A program made the position numbers and the translations under genes. Shown in pieces: positions 1 through 7,252 of a stretch of DNA of 9,289 bases (position 1 is its first letter; the number at the start of each line of letters is the position of its first letter). Origin of the DNA: Chlorobiota bacterium (GTDB lineage Bacteria > Bacteroidota > Ignavibacteria > Kapaibacteriales > NICIL-2); contig RFIK01000161.1 of assembly GCA_003695605.1 (NCBI GenBank), positions 1 to 9,289 of the forward strand, written 5' to 3'. The notes beneath the pieces are model-generated. The model saw nothing but the letters and a program-made list of their open reading frames with translations. It ran no database searches and had not been told where the DNA came from.

Positions 1-3000
1 CGCTGGCAACGCCACGGTCGTCGAAGACCTGAATGTCATCGAAGTCAGCGCCACGCAGCTCCAGCATCGTGAGTCTTGCAACGGACCCGGCTTCACCGGT
101 AACGGAGCTGCCGTTGATTCTGAGCACAAACGCATCTGGGGCAGTTCGTTCAACAGCGGTCGCAAACCACGGGAAATCTGGGAATTTCTTGCCGCGCGCC
201 ACGCAGTACGTGATGAGCGTATCACACGTGCGGCATTCACAATCGGTGAATGTATAGCGCACCGTGAAGCAGAGCGAGTCGCCACACTTCCAGCCCGAAA
301 CTGGCGGGAAGAGCATCGTGAGCTGGAACGTCGCAGGAGATGCTGTCGGGAACCAGCGCTTGCAACTATCCGGCACGGGACCTTCCCAACTGATCTGCCG
401 CGAGAACGGCGTCAGCATTACGCCCGCACCGGGTGCCGGCGAGAGCCATCCACTGGTGATGTCGCCGTAGATCCGCTGCCAACTGCTCGGCGGCGGCGGA
501 ACGACGGGACACCAGCGCTTGAGCTGCGCACTGACGATTGCCGCTTTGAAGGCGGAGATGGGCGCCGTTGCGGTCGCCGTTCCAGTGATGACTACTGTGC
601 CGTTCGAGTACCACTTGACCTGCGTCTGGAGCGCGCGCTGCCAGAGGTCGCAGCAATTGCGCGGCGCCGTCGGGCACCGTGGTAACTGGAGCCGAGCAGA
701 ATCACGGCAGAGCACGACTCCTTGCCCCATCACCGTGTAATGCACCGTGATCGCCCCCGATGAAGCAGGCGGCAGATCGGTGAAGTCCGTGCAAATGGTG
801 AACGCACCTGGTCCAGCGGAGAATCCAGCAGGGGTAAAGCTTCCATCAGGACTTGACAAGACGATCGAAGCTTTGCACGGCAGCGTCCCACTGGCACAGA
901 GTTGATAGACTTGGTTGCCCGTGCTGTCGCGACCTTTGCACTTGATCTCCACACGCTCAAAGCGCGGGCAGCAAGTGTCGGGTTTCGGACAGGGCTGGAG
1001 GTCTACGCAGAGCGTATCACACGGCGTGCACACACCTGCTGCGTCGAGTGTGCCGAAGATGAAGCATGCCACCTGATCCTGCGGCGGGATGTCCACGAAG
1101 GTAAGCGTCAGGGTGGACGTGCCCGTGGGGAGCGTGAAGCTGCTCGGTGTCACTTGTCCCTGCGGCGAGCTCACGCAGCCCGAGGTAGCCGGACCTGGGT
1201 TCGAAATCGACACGGTCCACTGGTACTTGCAGGCATCGCCCTTCGGGGTCGAGACAATGCCGACCGGCGTTGGAATCGAGCCAGCAGGCTGCACGCGATA
1301 ACACCGTGCAGAAGTGTCCACGGTCACGCAGACCGGCGCCGATTCAAGAGCACCAATCGCTACGTCCTGGATGGTGCTGCTATTGAGCAAATGCCGTACT
1401 GCACCGCCTGCAGCAAAAGTGTTGCAGGCAATCTGCCCGGGTTGTGCCTGCGGGTCGAGTTTCGCTGCGACGACCACCGACAGTGGCGAGGCAGAAGCGC
1501 CAACCGTCCCGAAGACGAAACCGAGATTCTTCGCACCGGCAGCAATACCACTACTCCAGCTTCCCGCACTTCCGCAACTGGTTGGGAAGAGCGACGGCGC
1601 ACCAATAGTGGTGCTGATTGCGTTGGCGCTGGCCAGCGTCGTTGCAGGATTCGAGTAGCCGGTGCTGGCGGGTGTGCTTGCGACGGTGCTTTGATACGTG
1701 AGGCTGTACTGACTGCCACGCGAGGCACACGCCTGGAGAATCTTCCCGTCGCTCGAGCCATTGTCCATTGGCAGCAAATCAACGAACGTGGCATACCGCA
1801 GTGGCGCCGTACCGCTTAGGTTCATTCGCAGGCGGTAGTTGACCGTCGAACCGGCGCTCGCTGTCAACGAGGATTGCCAGTTGGTGGTGTCTTTGGCGAC
1901 GCGCTTTTCGAGTGTGAAGCCTGTCGTCCCGGTGACCAAGAGGTACACTGTGTTCGAGTTCACCGGCTGCGGTAGTCCACCACCGGAGAGCGTGTAACTA
2001 TTCGGGATGTTGCCCAGAGCGGCGGTGTCGGCAATCTTGGCGTCGAATTCAATCCAGTAGAACGGCACGCCTGCATTCCCGTAGTAGCCGCAACCGTTCC
2101 AGAAGAGATTCTGGCAAGTCGCCGGAATAGTGATGTTGCTCACCGTAATGGTTTGCCCACTAACCGAGATCGTCGGTGCTGGTGTCCAGGAACTGGTGCC
2201 TGAGCTGGGATTGCACGGTGTGTTCCACGCGTTGCTGGTATAGAAGCTCGGGTTGCCAACGTATTGCAAACTTGGGTGGAGATTATCTACTAGCGTTGCG
2301 CCGTTGATGGATTGGCCACCGATGTTCTGCAAGCGGAAGCGGACTCGCACGATTTGCCCTGGCGAGTACGATGCCTGCGGCGAGCAAATTTCCTTGCCGA
2401 TGCAGGCAGTCGGGGCAGGGGCTTGGACAACAAAGGACCAGCATGCCTTCTGGGTCTGCAAGCCCGGGACCTGTAACCATGCGCAGTTCGTGATTGTGCT
2501 ATTCGGTGTTGCTGTACTTGAAACGGTGAATGTTATGTTGATGTCCCGACATTGCCCGGGCTGGAGAGGAGTGCTGAGCGTTGCGGTGATTATACCACCA
2601 CTCTGGCTTGCCGCTAATCCCGCAAAAGACGTGAGGCTTGTGACCGTCACACCGCTAGGCAAGGTATCTGTGATGGTCGCCGAAGAAATGCTCGTCTGTC
2701 CAGTGTTGCAAATTCGAATTGTGTAAGTACCGCTACATCCAGGCTGTCCATTGGTGGACCCCCATTTGCCAATCCAAGCTGAGGTCGTTGGTGGTGGCGG
2801 CGTAGCTTTCAGCCAGCAGAGTGTGTTCGATTGCTGGATGGGACCACACGGATTCTGTGCGCTTCCCGTTTGCCCGCTCAGCGTGACGGTGTTCGTGATT
2901 TGGGAATTTGCTGGGAATGTGCTCGCTGGGTAGTACACCTTCAGCGTGCAGCACTGCGTGTTGTTGGGTTGGGTGCCAGAGAGATTCCCCACGTTCCACG

Positions 3001-3805
3001 TGACCGTCTGCCCGCTCACAGTCACGGGGCACGAGGCGCTCACGAACTGTGCACCGCTGGGCAACACGTCTGTCACCGTGCCATTGACCAGATTGAGCTG
3101 ACCATTCCAGCCCCATTGCCCGGGATTGTTGGTAAGGCACACAAGGTAGGTTGCGGTATCACCGGGGAATGCACGCGGGCAATTGCCCCCGACATACGTC
3201 GAGCCGAGCAGTTGCTTTTGGATGCTCCAGGTGCTTGCCGCTTGCGCAGTCGTGCTGACGAACGGTGTGCAGAATTCCCGGAAAATCACTTGCCCGTTGA
3301 TGAGCACCGAACCAGCCAGACACACGCGGTTGCGTGCCGCCGCACCGTTGCACGTCGTGCCGTTCGGGAACGAGACAACAATCGTCATCGAGCCGGAGCA
3401 ACCGTTCGGAAGCACGCCCCAACCGACTTGCACTGTACCGGTGGAGCCTGCTGGCGGCAATGCAGTGCTCGATGGCGGACAGGCGCTTGTCACTGAGAAG
3501 CTCTGGAATACAACAGTCGGCGGGAGTACGTCGGTGATGGTTACGTTCTGCGTTCCGGCTGGGAACGAGAAGTAGATCGTGTAGGAGAACGTCACTCCTG
3601 ACGGGATCTGCGTGTTGCTGACGACCTTTTTGATCCAAAATCCCGTCAGCGAATCGGAAGCTTCGGCGATGTTCTGTGCCGAAAGCGGGACCATCCATCC
3701 GCTTAGCAGCATCACGCCGAGCAACACTGCTACCCTGAGTGAACGCCAATGAAGGAAACACTGCGCACTCTGCGCGTGTGCAAACGATAGCTCTGACAGT
3801 GCCAT
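1..3805 (-). CDS. Very large secreted multi-module surface protein with DUF11-like repeats, partial (C-terminus off the left edge)
   Basis: I translated this minus-strand frame codon by codon from 3805 down to 2 and found no stop, giving 1268 residues with the C-terminus missing. A TAG lies just upstream of an alternative ATG at 3832, so the start is 3805 or 3832; I prefer 3805 because an AGGTG lies 5 bases before it. Residues 23-43 form a hydrophobic signal peptide with a likely cut after LSA (43) or Q44, behind an unusually long n-region. Residues 55-810 hold five DUF11-like beta-sandwich modules (Pfam DUF11/conserved-repeat type), and 820-1201 hold Cys-rich modules ending in a C-x-D-[TS]-L linker. 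Pro runs at 337-340 and 1103-1106 look like hinges. There are no catalytic motifs, so a structural, adhesive or stalk role outside the cell is likely. The neighbouring T9SS cargo suggests a T9SS sorting domain beyond the window, which is inference. The frame is certain; the function is family-level only. Confidence 0.92.
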   Translation of the reverse strand, partial: MALSELSFAHAQSAQCFLHWRSLRVAVLLGVMLLSGWMVPLSAQNIAEASDSLTGFWIKKVVSNTQIPSGVTFSYTIYFSFPAGTQNVTITDVLPPTVVFQSFSVTSACPPSSTALPPAGSTGTVQVGWGVLPNGCSGSMTIVVSFPNGTTCNGAAARNRVCLAGSVLINGQVIFREFCTPFVSTTAQAASTWSIQKQLLGSTYVGGNCPRAFPGDTATYLVCLTNNPGQWGWNGQLNLVNGTVTDVLPSGAQFVSASCPVTVSGQTVTWNVGNLSGTQPNNTQCCTLKVYYPASTFPANSQITNTVTLSGQTGSAQNPCGPIQQSNTLCWLKATPPPPTTSAWIGKWGSTNGQPGCSGTYTIRICNTGQTSISSATITDTLPSGVTVTSLTSFAGLAASQSGGIITATLSTPLQPGQCRDINITFTVSSTATPNSTITNCAWLQVPGLQTQKACWSFVVQAPAPTACIGKEICSPQASYSPGQIVRVRFRLQNIGGQSINGATLVDNLHPSLQYVGNPSFYTSNAWNTPCNPSSGTSSWTPAPTISVSGQTITVSNITIPATCQNLFWNGCGYYGNAGVPFYWIEFDAKIADTAALGNIPNSYTLSGGGLPQPVNSNTVYLLVTGTTGFTLEKRVAKDTTNWQSSLTASAGSTVNYRLRMNLSGTAPLRYATFVDLLPMDNGSSDGKILQACASRGSQYSLTYQSTVASTPASTGYSNPATTLASANAISTTIGAPSLFPTSCGSAGSWSSGIAAGAKNLGFVFGTVGASASPLSVVVAAKLDPQAQPGQIACNTFAAGGAVRHLLNSSTIQDVAIGALESAPVCVTVDTSARCYRVQPAGSIPTPVGIVSTPKGDACKYQWTVSISNPGPATSGCVSSPQGQVTPSSFTLPTGTSTLTLTFVDIPPQDQVACFIFGTLDAAGVCTPCDTLCVDLQPCPKPDTCCPRFERVEIKCKGRDSTGNQVYQLCASGTLPCKASIVLSSPDGSFTPAGFSAGPGAFTICTDFTDLPPASSGAITVHYTVMGQGVVLCRDSARLQLPRCPTAPRNCCDLWQRALQTQVKWYSNGTVVITGTATATAPISAFKAAIVSAQLKRWCPVVPPPPSSWQRIYGDITSGWLSPAPGAGVMLTPFSRQISWEGPVPDSCKRWFPTASPATFQLTMLFPPVSGWKCGDSLCFTVRYTFTDCECRTCDTLITYCVARGKKFPDFPWFATAVERTAPDAFVLRINGSSVTGEAGSVARLTMLELRGADFDDIQVFDDRGVAS
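203..1348 (-). repeat. Three Cys-rich beta-sandwich modules ending in a C-x-D-[TS]-L linker
   Basis: After about residue 820 the large protein changes character. Three stretches finish with a beta-strand followed by a cysteine linker: CTPCDTLCVDLQPCP then DTCC (926-946), VVLCRDSARLQLPRCP then RNCC (1030-1052), and CECRTCDTLITYC (1189-1201). Between linkers are Ser/Thr/Pro-rich beta-type sequences of about 100-150 residues with aromatic positions (for example KRWCP at 1096-1100 and KRWFP at 1149-1153). The second copy matches the region around residue 560 of the neighbouring 971-residue protein closely. I do not recognise a named domain; an Ig-like or fibronectin-like fold held by disulphides is my inference. 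Confidence 0.6.
1376..3643 (-). repeat. Five tandem DUF11-like modules in the large secreted protein
   Basis: Within the large partial protein the same core recurs five times: TITDVLP (residues 89-95), TVTDVLP (243-249), TITDTLP (377-383), TLVDNLH (504-510) and TFVDLLP (673-679). The spacings are 154, 134, 127 and 169 residues. Each core is preceded by a P/A-G-x(4-6)-Y/F strand typical of DUF11, such as FPGDTATYLVCLTNNPG (214-230), SPGQIVRVRFRLQNIGG (481-497) and SAGSTVNYRLRM (651-662). Modules 2 and 4 also have a SGQT[VI]TV/W strand after the core (264-270 and 549-555). This is the usual layout of DUF11 (isopeptide/adhesin-type) stalks. The module borders are approximate and the copies are divergent at the DNA level, so this is an old protein repeat and not a recent duplication. 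Confidence 0.8.
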
Positions 3806-3881
3806 GGGGACACCTGTGGGGAAGTGGAACATAAACTATCATCGCTCTGCAAGCAAGGTGAACACGCGTCGTAGTGTCCCC
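3806..3881 (-). promoter_or_regulatory. Leader hairpin that can cover the start of the large surface-protein gene
   Basis: In the minus-strand transcript, GGGGACAC (3881-3874) is perfectly complementary to GTGTCCCC (3813-3806), which sits directly before the ATG at 3805 and overlaps the putative Shine-Dalgarno AGGTG (3815-3811). A second segment, CACCT (3860-3856), can pair with that same AGGTG. The two pairings compete for the ribosome site. This is compatible with translational control, but an 8-base pairing across about 60 bases may also be chance in GC-rich DNA. Confidence 0.3.
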
Positions 3882-3939
3882 CTCGGATGCATGGGCGCTT
3901 ATACGCAGACTCGGCACGTTGTGTTCCCGACGTCCAGTG

Positions 3940-3947
3940 CAAAAGTA
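3940..3947 (-). promoter_or_regulatory. Possible Bacteroidota-type -7 box for the large surface-protein gene
   Basis: On the minus strand TACTTTTG (3947-3940) matches the TAnnTTTG consensus of the Bacteroidota primary sigma factor. It lies between the terminator of the upstream gene and the start at 3805, where an independent promoter is expected. No TTG is found at the usual spacing upstream, since that place is occupied by the terminator stem, so the call is weak. A TATAAG at 3903-3898 is an alternative -10, also without a convincing -35. Confidence 0.22.
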
Positions 3948-3957
3948 GTCATTCGAC

Positions 3958-3994
3958 AAAAAAAAACGAGCAGCCCTCTGGTGAGAGCTGCCCG
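3958..3994 (-). terminator. Intrinsic (Rho-independent) terminator of the 971-residue secreted-protein gene
   Basis: Read on the minus strand, a 12-base-pair stem (3994-3983 with 3978-3967, including two G-U/T-G wobbles) closes a 4-base loop (ACCA) and is followed by nine consecutive T (3966-3958). It begins 20 bases after the TAG at 4015. This separates the 971-residue gene from the large gene downstream, so the latter probably has its own promoter. Confidence 0.93.
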
Positions 3995-4014
3995 TTGAGG
4001 TGTGTGATGCAGTG

Positions 4015-6930
4015 CTACCGCACGATGCGGAGCGGTGCGGTGAGCACGCCGTCGCTGGTGCGGAGCCGCAGGATGTAGCTACCCGTGGGGAGGTCTGCCG
4101 TGCTCATACCGAAGGAGTTCGTCCCCGCCGGCATCCAGCCCAGTTCGGCTTTGAGCTGGCACTTACCAAGTAGGTCGCAGACTTCGACCGTCACCTCGCT
4201 CGGACGAGCCAGGACGTACTCAACCCGCACCTCCTCAGCTGCCGGGTTTGGCACGACCTGTAAAATGCCGCTGGTACCACCAGCAGGCCTGACAACCTCG
4301 ACCGGTACCGATGTCACCTGCATCGCTGCCTTTGCGGTGTCACTTGCGATGGGGTTCCCATCAGCGTCGTAGAAGGTTATGGCAACGCGCGGTGTGTCGG
4401 GTCGTGCCTCTCTCGATGCCAGCGTTGCACGCAGAATCCACGGATTTTTGATGGGTTTTGTATCCTGCTTGCACGGTTGCAATTCAACCAGTGCCCACCG
4501 AGCGGCATCTGCTTTCGTGAGTTTGGCACTGCCAACCCAGCCGCGATAGCGACCCGATTCGCGTTCGTCTTGCGTCAGTTCGTCTTCGATGCTGACACCG
4601 ACGACATCCCAACCGCGGCTGACAGGTACTACCGTAGCATTGCAGGCATGGAGCTCAGGTCGCCCTGGGACTAACGCTGTGTCAACTTGCACTTCCAGCA
4701 GCCGTGCTATCCTCAACGGCGAGGTAGCAGCTCCCAGACTGATCTCAATAGGAGGTCCAATAATGCACTGTTTCGGACTCGGCTTGGCGCACCAGTTTGG
4801 ATAGGTGAGCACACAGGTGTCGCCATCGCAGTGGATGACGGTGAGCGTCACGCTTCCGGTCCAGTTGCACGTATAGTCCACCCCGAGGTTGAATTGAACG
4901 GTGTTAATGGCTGCTGCACCTTGCGGTGCTGAACCTGACTGGGCAGGCGGACAAGCCATCGAAATCTGGCTGTAGGGCGGAGTGCCGCTGGTTGTGTAGC
5001 CCCAGCTGCGGTTCCCATTATCAACCTTCAATCCTCCACCCGTCCACACGTAAGTCGGCGAGCACGGCATAGGATTGAATGAAATCTTGACCTCCTTGAT
5101 CGGGGATGCAGGCTGTTTGAGATTGGTGATCGTGAACGTACGCCAGGACTGCTGGAGATTGTTGAAAATGTATGGCGCTACAGCGAGACCATCGCACTTG
5201 GTGATGGGAGCACGGGAGCATCGGAGTTGGAGTGTGTCGCGACAAACCTTGTTCGGACCATGGTAGATGGTCAAGTAGAGTGTCACCACACCGCTGGCAG
5301 TCGTCGGAGTGACCTCCATTGCCAGATTCATCGGGCTGTTGGTACAGGCTGGCGTGAACGTAATGGTGCCACTTGTCTGTCCGTATGGATTGGGATATGA
5401 GGCATTGCAACCTGTGAAGTTCGTGATGCTCTCCATCGTCCCGCCCGAGAGCGACCACTGAATCTGCGTGACCCCCGTGGGACTTGTGACTGGGAAAATC
5501 GGAATCGTGAATTGGCAGCAGGCGCTATCGAGCCGGGGTTCGCCGATAGTATCACACGGTGACTGTGCTGTGCAGTTGAGGAAGTCGTATTGCAAGACTT
5601 GTCCTTGTGCAATCGTGACGATGAACGGCCCACCCGATGGCGTTGATGGCGTAAAGCCTGGCTTGACTTGTTCGGTAAGTGTGTAGGTACCCGGGGGCAC
5701 CTGGATGCTGTACCACCCATCGCTTCCGGTGGTTGCAGTATAGGTATTGCTGCCAGCGATTGCTGTTATCGTCCACCCGCTCAATGGCGGCTCGCCTTGG
5801 TCAATCTTGCCATTGCAGTTGAGGTCGTGGATCTTTTGCCCGACAATCCAACATTGTGATTTACTGCAACAGGTATCAGCAAGAAGTGAAGGGGCAACCG
5901 TGGGTACGGTAGTAATACTACCCGAGATATCGAGACCAAAGGCAAAGTTGTTTGTGTTTCTAACGTAAACACGGATACAGCACGTGCCACTTTGCAGGTT
6001 CACTGTATCGCGATAGATTCGTGGAGGTGTTACGAACCAATTATGCGTGTAATTGGGCGTGCGGTTGGTCATCTTCCGTCCGCAGACAAGGATGGAATCA
6101 ACGATGTCGTCAGCAAGCACCTGCAACTCGACCACTGCACGTGTTCTCCCTTCGATGCAGAAGCATCGCTCGAAGACATAGACACCATTGGTGCTGTTGG
6201 TAGGATTATTGTAGACAGCTATCCATTGTGTTCCTGGTAAAGGTCCATGCCAACAACACCCTCCAGGGACATTAGCGTAGCTCGTAATCACGCTGGCCGG
6301 TCGTGGTTCGTTTGTGGTGGGGAGTGGGTCGGAGATGACAATCCAGTTCGGGTCGTAGGACGTTGGAGTAATCGGAATCACCGAACCGGTAGCAGGGTTG
6401 AAGCCAGTGCTGATGTTGATGGATGGAACAAGACAGCCGCCCTGGTACCCTAGGTCGCGCGTCTCGCACTGACCGACGACAACGATCCAACAGATAGTTT
6501 GTTCGTTCGCATTCCTGAACGTCACGCGAAACTGATGTAGTGCTGGGCCACTGACGTACAAGCTACCAATCTGGTATGCTGTACTAGATGTCGGGTAGGC
6601 TGGCCAAGATTGGAACCACCATGAACCACTGCTGGTGCCAGAAGCAGCAGATGGTGGAGAAACGGACGCTGCCCAAATCTTCGTTGATGAAGCAATGGGA
6701 TCGAAACGAACGGAATAAACATCATTCCGGCTGTTGAGGAGTAAGACGCGGTAGATGCAACGCTCGACAGGACCTGCTGGCCCCTGAATGGTATCCTTGC
6801 CAGCAGGGATAATGTTGACACTTACGCCGCATGGCTGTTGAGCCAGCAGTTGCAACGAAAGGAGCACCGGCGCAGCAATGGTGCCAAGCGATTTGGTAGC
6901 ACAACCAAAGAATTCAACAAGAGATTTCAT
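4015..6930 (-). CDS. Secreted Cys-rich multidomain protein with SdrD B-like domain and T9SS type A sorting domain
   Basis: This encodes 971 residues. The ATG at 6930 is chosen because AAGGAGG (6942-6936) lies 5 bases upstream; the frame also has an ATG at 7005 but with no ribosome site, and it would put 25 residues before the signal peptide. Residues 1-31 are a signal peptide ending in LLAQQ. Domains in order: a beta-rich region (35-150); a jelly-roll-like domain (about 160-340) with PNWIVISDP, PRPASVI, PGTQWI, VLADDIVDSI and GLDISGSI; an SdrD B-like domain (361-452) with the calcium-type loop DLNCNGKIDQGE; two Cys-rich modules (459-722); a linking beta region (730-880); and a T9SS sorting domain (888-971). 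It has 37 cysteines, four as CC pairs, suggesting disulphides. Expected route: Sec to the periplasm, then T9SS to the outer surface or medium. No catalytic motif is recognised; an adhesive or structural role is inference. Confidence 0.95.
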   Translation of the reverse strand: MKSLVEFFGCATKSLGTIAAPVLLSLQLLAQQPCGVSVNIIPAGKDTIQGPAGPVERCIYRVLLLNSRNDVYSVRFDPIASSTKIWAASVSPPSAASGTSSGSWWFQSWPAYPTSSTAYQIGSLYVSGPALHQFRVTFRNANEQTICWIVVVGQCETRDLGYQGGCLVPSINISTGFNPATGSVIPITPTSYDPNWIVISDPLPTTNEPRPASVITSYANVPGGCCWHGPLPGTQWIAVYNNPTNSTNGVYVFERCFCIEGRTRAVVELQVLADDIVDSILVCGRKMTNRTPNYTHNWFVTPPRIYRDTVNLQSGTCCIRVYVRNTNNFAFGLDISGSITTVPTVAPSLLADTCCSKSQCWIVGQKIHDLNCNGKIDQGEPPLSGWTITAIAGSNTYTATTGSDGWYSIQVPPGTYTLTEQVKPGFTPSTPSGGPFIVTIAQGQVLQYDFLNCTAQSPCDTIGEPRLDSACCQFTIPIFPVTSPTGVTQIQWSLSGGTMESITNFTGCNASYPNPYGQTSGTITFTPACTNSPMNLAMEVTPTTASGVVTLYLTIYHGPNKVCRDTLQLRCSRAPITKCDGLAVAPYIFNNLQQSWRTFTITNLKQPASPIKEVKISFNPMPCSPTYVWTGGGLKVDNGNRSWGYTTSGTPPYSQISMACPPAQSGSAPQGAAAINTVQFNLGVDYTCNWTGSVTLTVIHCDGDTCVLTYPNWCAKPSPKQCIIGPPIEISLGAATSPLRIARLLEVQVDTALVPGRPELHACNATVVPVSRGWDVVGVSIEDELTQDERESGRYRGWVGSAKLTKADAARWALVELQPCKQDTKPIKNPWILRATLASREARPDTPRVAITFYDADGNPIASDTAKAAMQVTSVPVEVVRPAGGTSGILQVVPNPAAEEVRVEYVLARPSEVTVEVCDLLGKCQLKAELGWMPAGTNSFGMSTADLPTGSYILRLRTSDGVLTAPLRIVR
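4018..4269 (-). other. T9SS type A C-terminal sorting domain
   Basis: Residues 888-971 of the secreted protein have the typical layout of the Por-secretion tail (TIGR04183-like). It starts with the strand LQVVPNPAAEEVRVEY (890-905), continues with a middle strand VTVEVCDLLGKC (913-924), then the turn DLPTGSYILRL (946-956), and closes with the short strand APLRIVR at the very C-terminus. In the family, this domain directs cargo through the T9SS translocon and is removed, with release or attachment to lipopolysaccharide. C918 and C924 inside it are unusual, since the position is normally cysteine-free. Confidence 0.9.
4765..5574 (-). repeat. Cys-rich modules shared with the neighbouring large protein
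   Basis: Residues 453-722 of the 971-residue protein contain the same linker seen in the large downstream protein: CDTIGEPRLDSACC (459-472), CRDTLQLRCSRAPITKC (563-579, preceded by the strand SGVVTLYLTIYHG) and a looser DTCVLTYPNWC (705-714). Each begins or ends a beta-type module of about 100-140 residues. The second copy is the closest match to residues 1016-1052 of the other protein, where SGAITVHYTVMG precedes VLCRDSARL. Confidence 0.6.
5575..5850 (-). other. SdrD B-like domain
   Basis: Residues 361-452 of the secreted protein run from WIVGQKIHDLNCNGKIDQGE through the strands PPLSGWTITAI, GSDGWYSIQVPPGTYTLTE and the final YDFLNC. This is the usual SdrD B/Cna-B order: G-x-K/V-x-x-D-x-N-x-N-G-x-x-D-x-G-E, then a Ca-binding loop, then a G-x-Y-x-[FI]-x-x-[LV]-x-P-G-x-Y core. 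Such domains serve as rigid calcium-dependent spacers in surface proteins. Confidence 0.85.
5911..6453 (-). other. Jelly-roll-like domain of unknown name
   Basis: Residues 160-340 of the secreted protein show a recurring FCB/metagenome-type pattern. D-P-N-W near the start is followed by an aromatic/Pro core (PRPASVI), PLPGTQWIAV, the strand YVFERCFCI, the strand VVELQVLADDIVDSILVCG, and a final GTCCIRVYVRN...FGLDISGSI. The order resembles galactose-binding or PEP-CTERM-associated jelly-rolls that bind ligands through an exposed loop. I do not recognise a Pfam name, and ligand binding is only inferred from the fold-like pattern. Confidence 0.5.
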
Positions 6931-6935
6931 GATTT

Positions 6936-6942
6936 CCTCCTT
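6936..6942 (-). promoter_or_regulatory. Strong Shine-Dalgarno site
   Basis: AAGGAGG on the minus strand (6942-6936), followed by AAATC and the ATG at 6930. It decides the start of the 971-residue secreted protein against the ATG at 7005 in the same frame. Confidence 0.9.
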
Positions 6943-7252
6943 GTAGTTGAACAATGATTGAACAGGAAGCACATATTTGCATGCTCTACCTCCCACACGC
7001 TGCATCTGTCTCTATGTACGCATGCTGCACCCCATTCCTTGGAGGAGGACGTTCGCCCATCCACCAGGAGAGTGCACTTTTGCATTGTAGGGTAGTGATG
7101 CACTTTCCCTCACATGTGGCGAATAGCTTTGCTCTGCACAAGTACCACCACCGACGTTGCATTGGTAATCTCTCAGAGTAGTCGCAAAGAATCAGTGCAC
7201 CTCTGACCGATTAGGAATGCAAATATGTTCCTTATGCCACCATGCTCGTGCG

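Noticed and set aside
902..1819. Plus-strand frame of 305 codons
   Set aside because: It lies antisense to the continuous minus-strand frame of the large surface protein; its translation is Arg-rich, low in structure and has no recognisable domain.
203..3643. Recent tandem DNA duplication, CRISPR or mobile element in the repetitive-looking region
   Set aside because: The repeats are visible only at protein level; no long identical DNA copies, regular spacers, terminal inverted repeats or transposase genes are present.
3159..3959. Minus-strand frame of 266 codons overlapping the start of the large gene
   Set aside because: It is in another frame, runs through the leader and overlaps the real coding frame, whose translation gives a signal peptide and DUF11-like modules. 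This one shows neither.
6931..7005. Upstream ATG at 7005 as start of the 971-residue protein
   Set aside because: No ribosome site there, and AAGGAGG sits 5 bases before the ATG at 6930, which begins directly with a signal peptide.
6954..7181. Plus-strand frame of 75 codons in the intergenic region
   Set aside because: No ribosome site, odd His/Cys-rich composition without any domain, and it overlaps the promoter/leader of the minus-strand gene.
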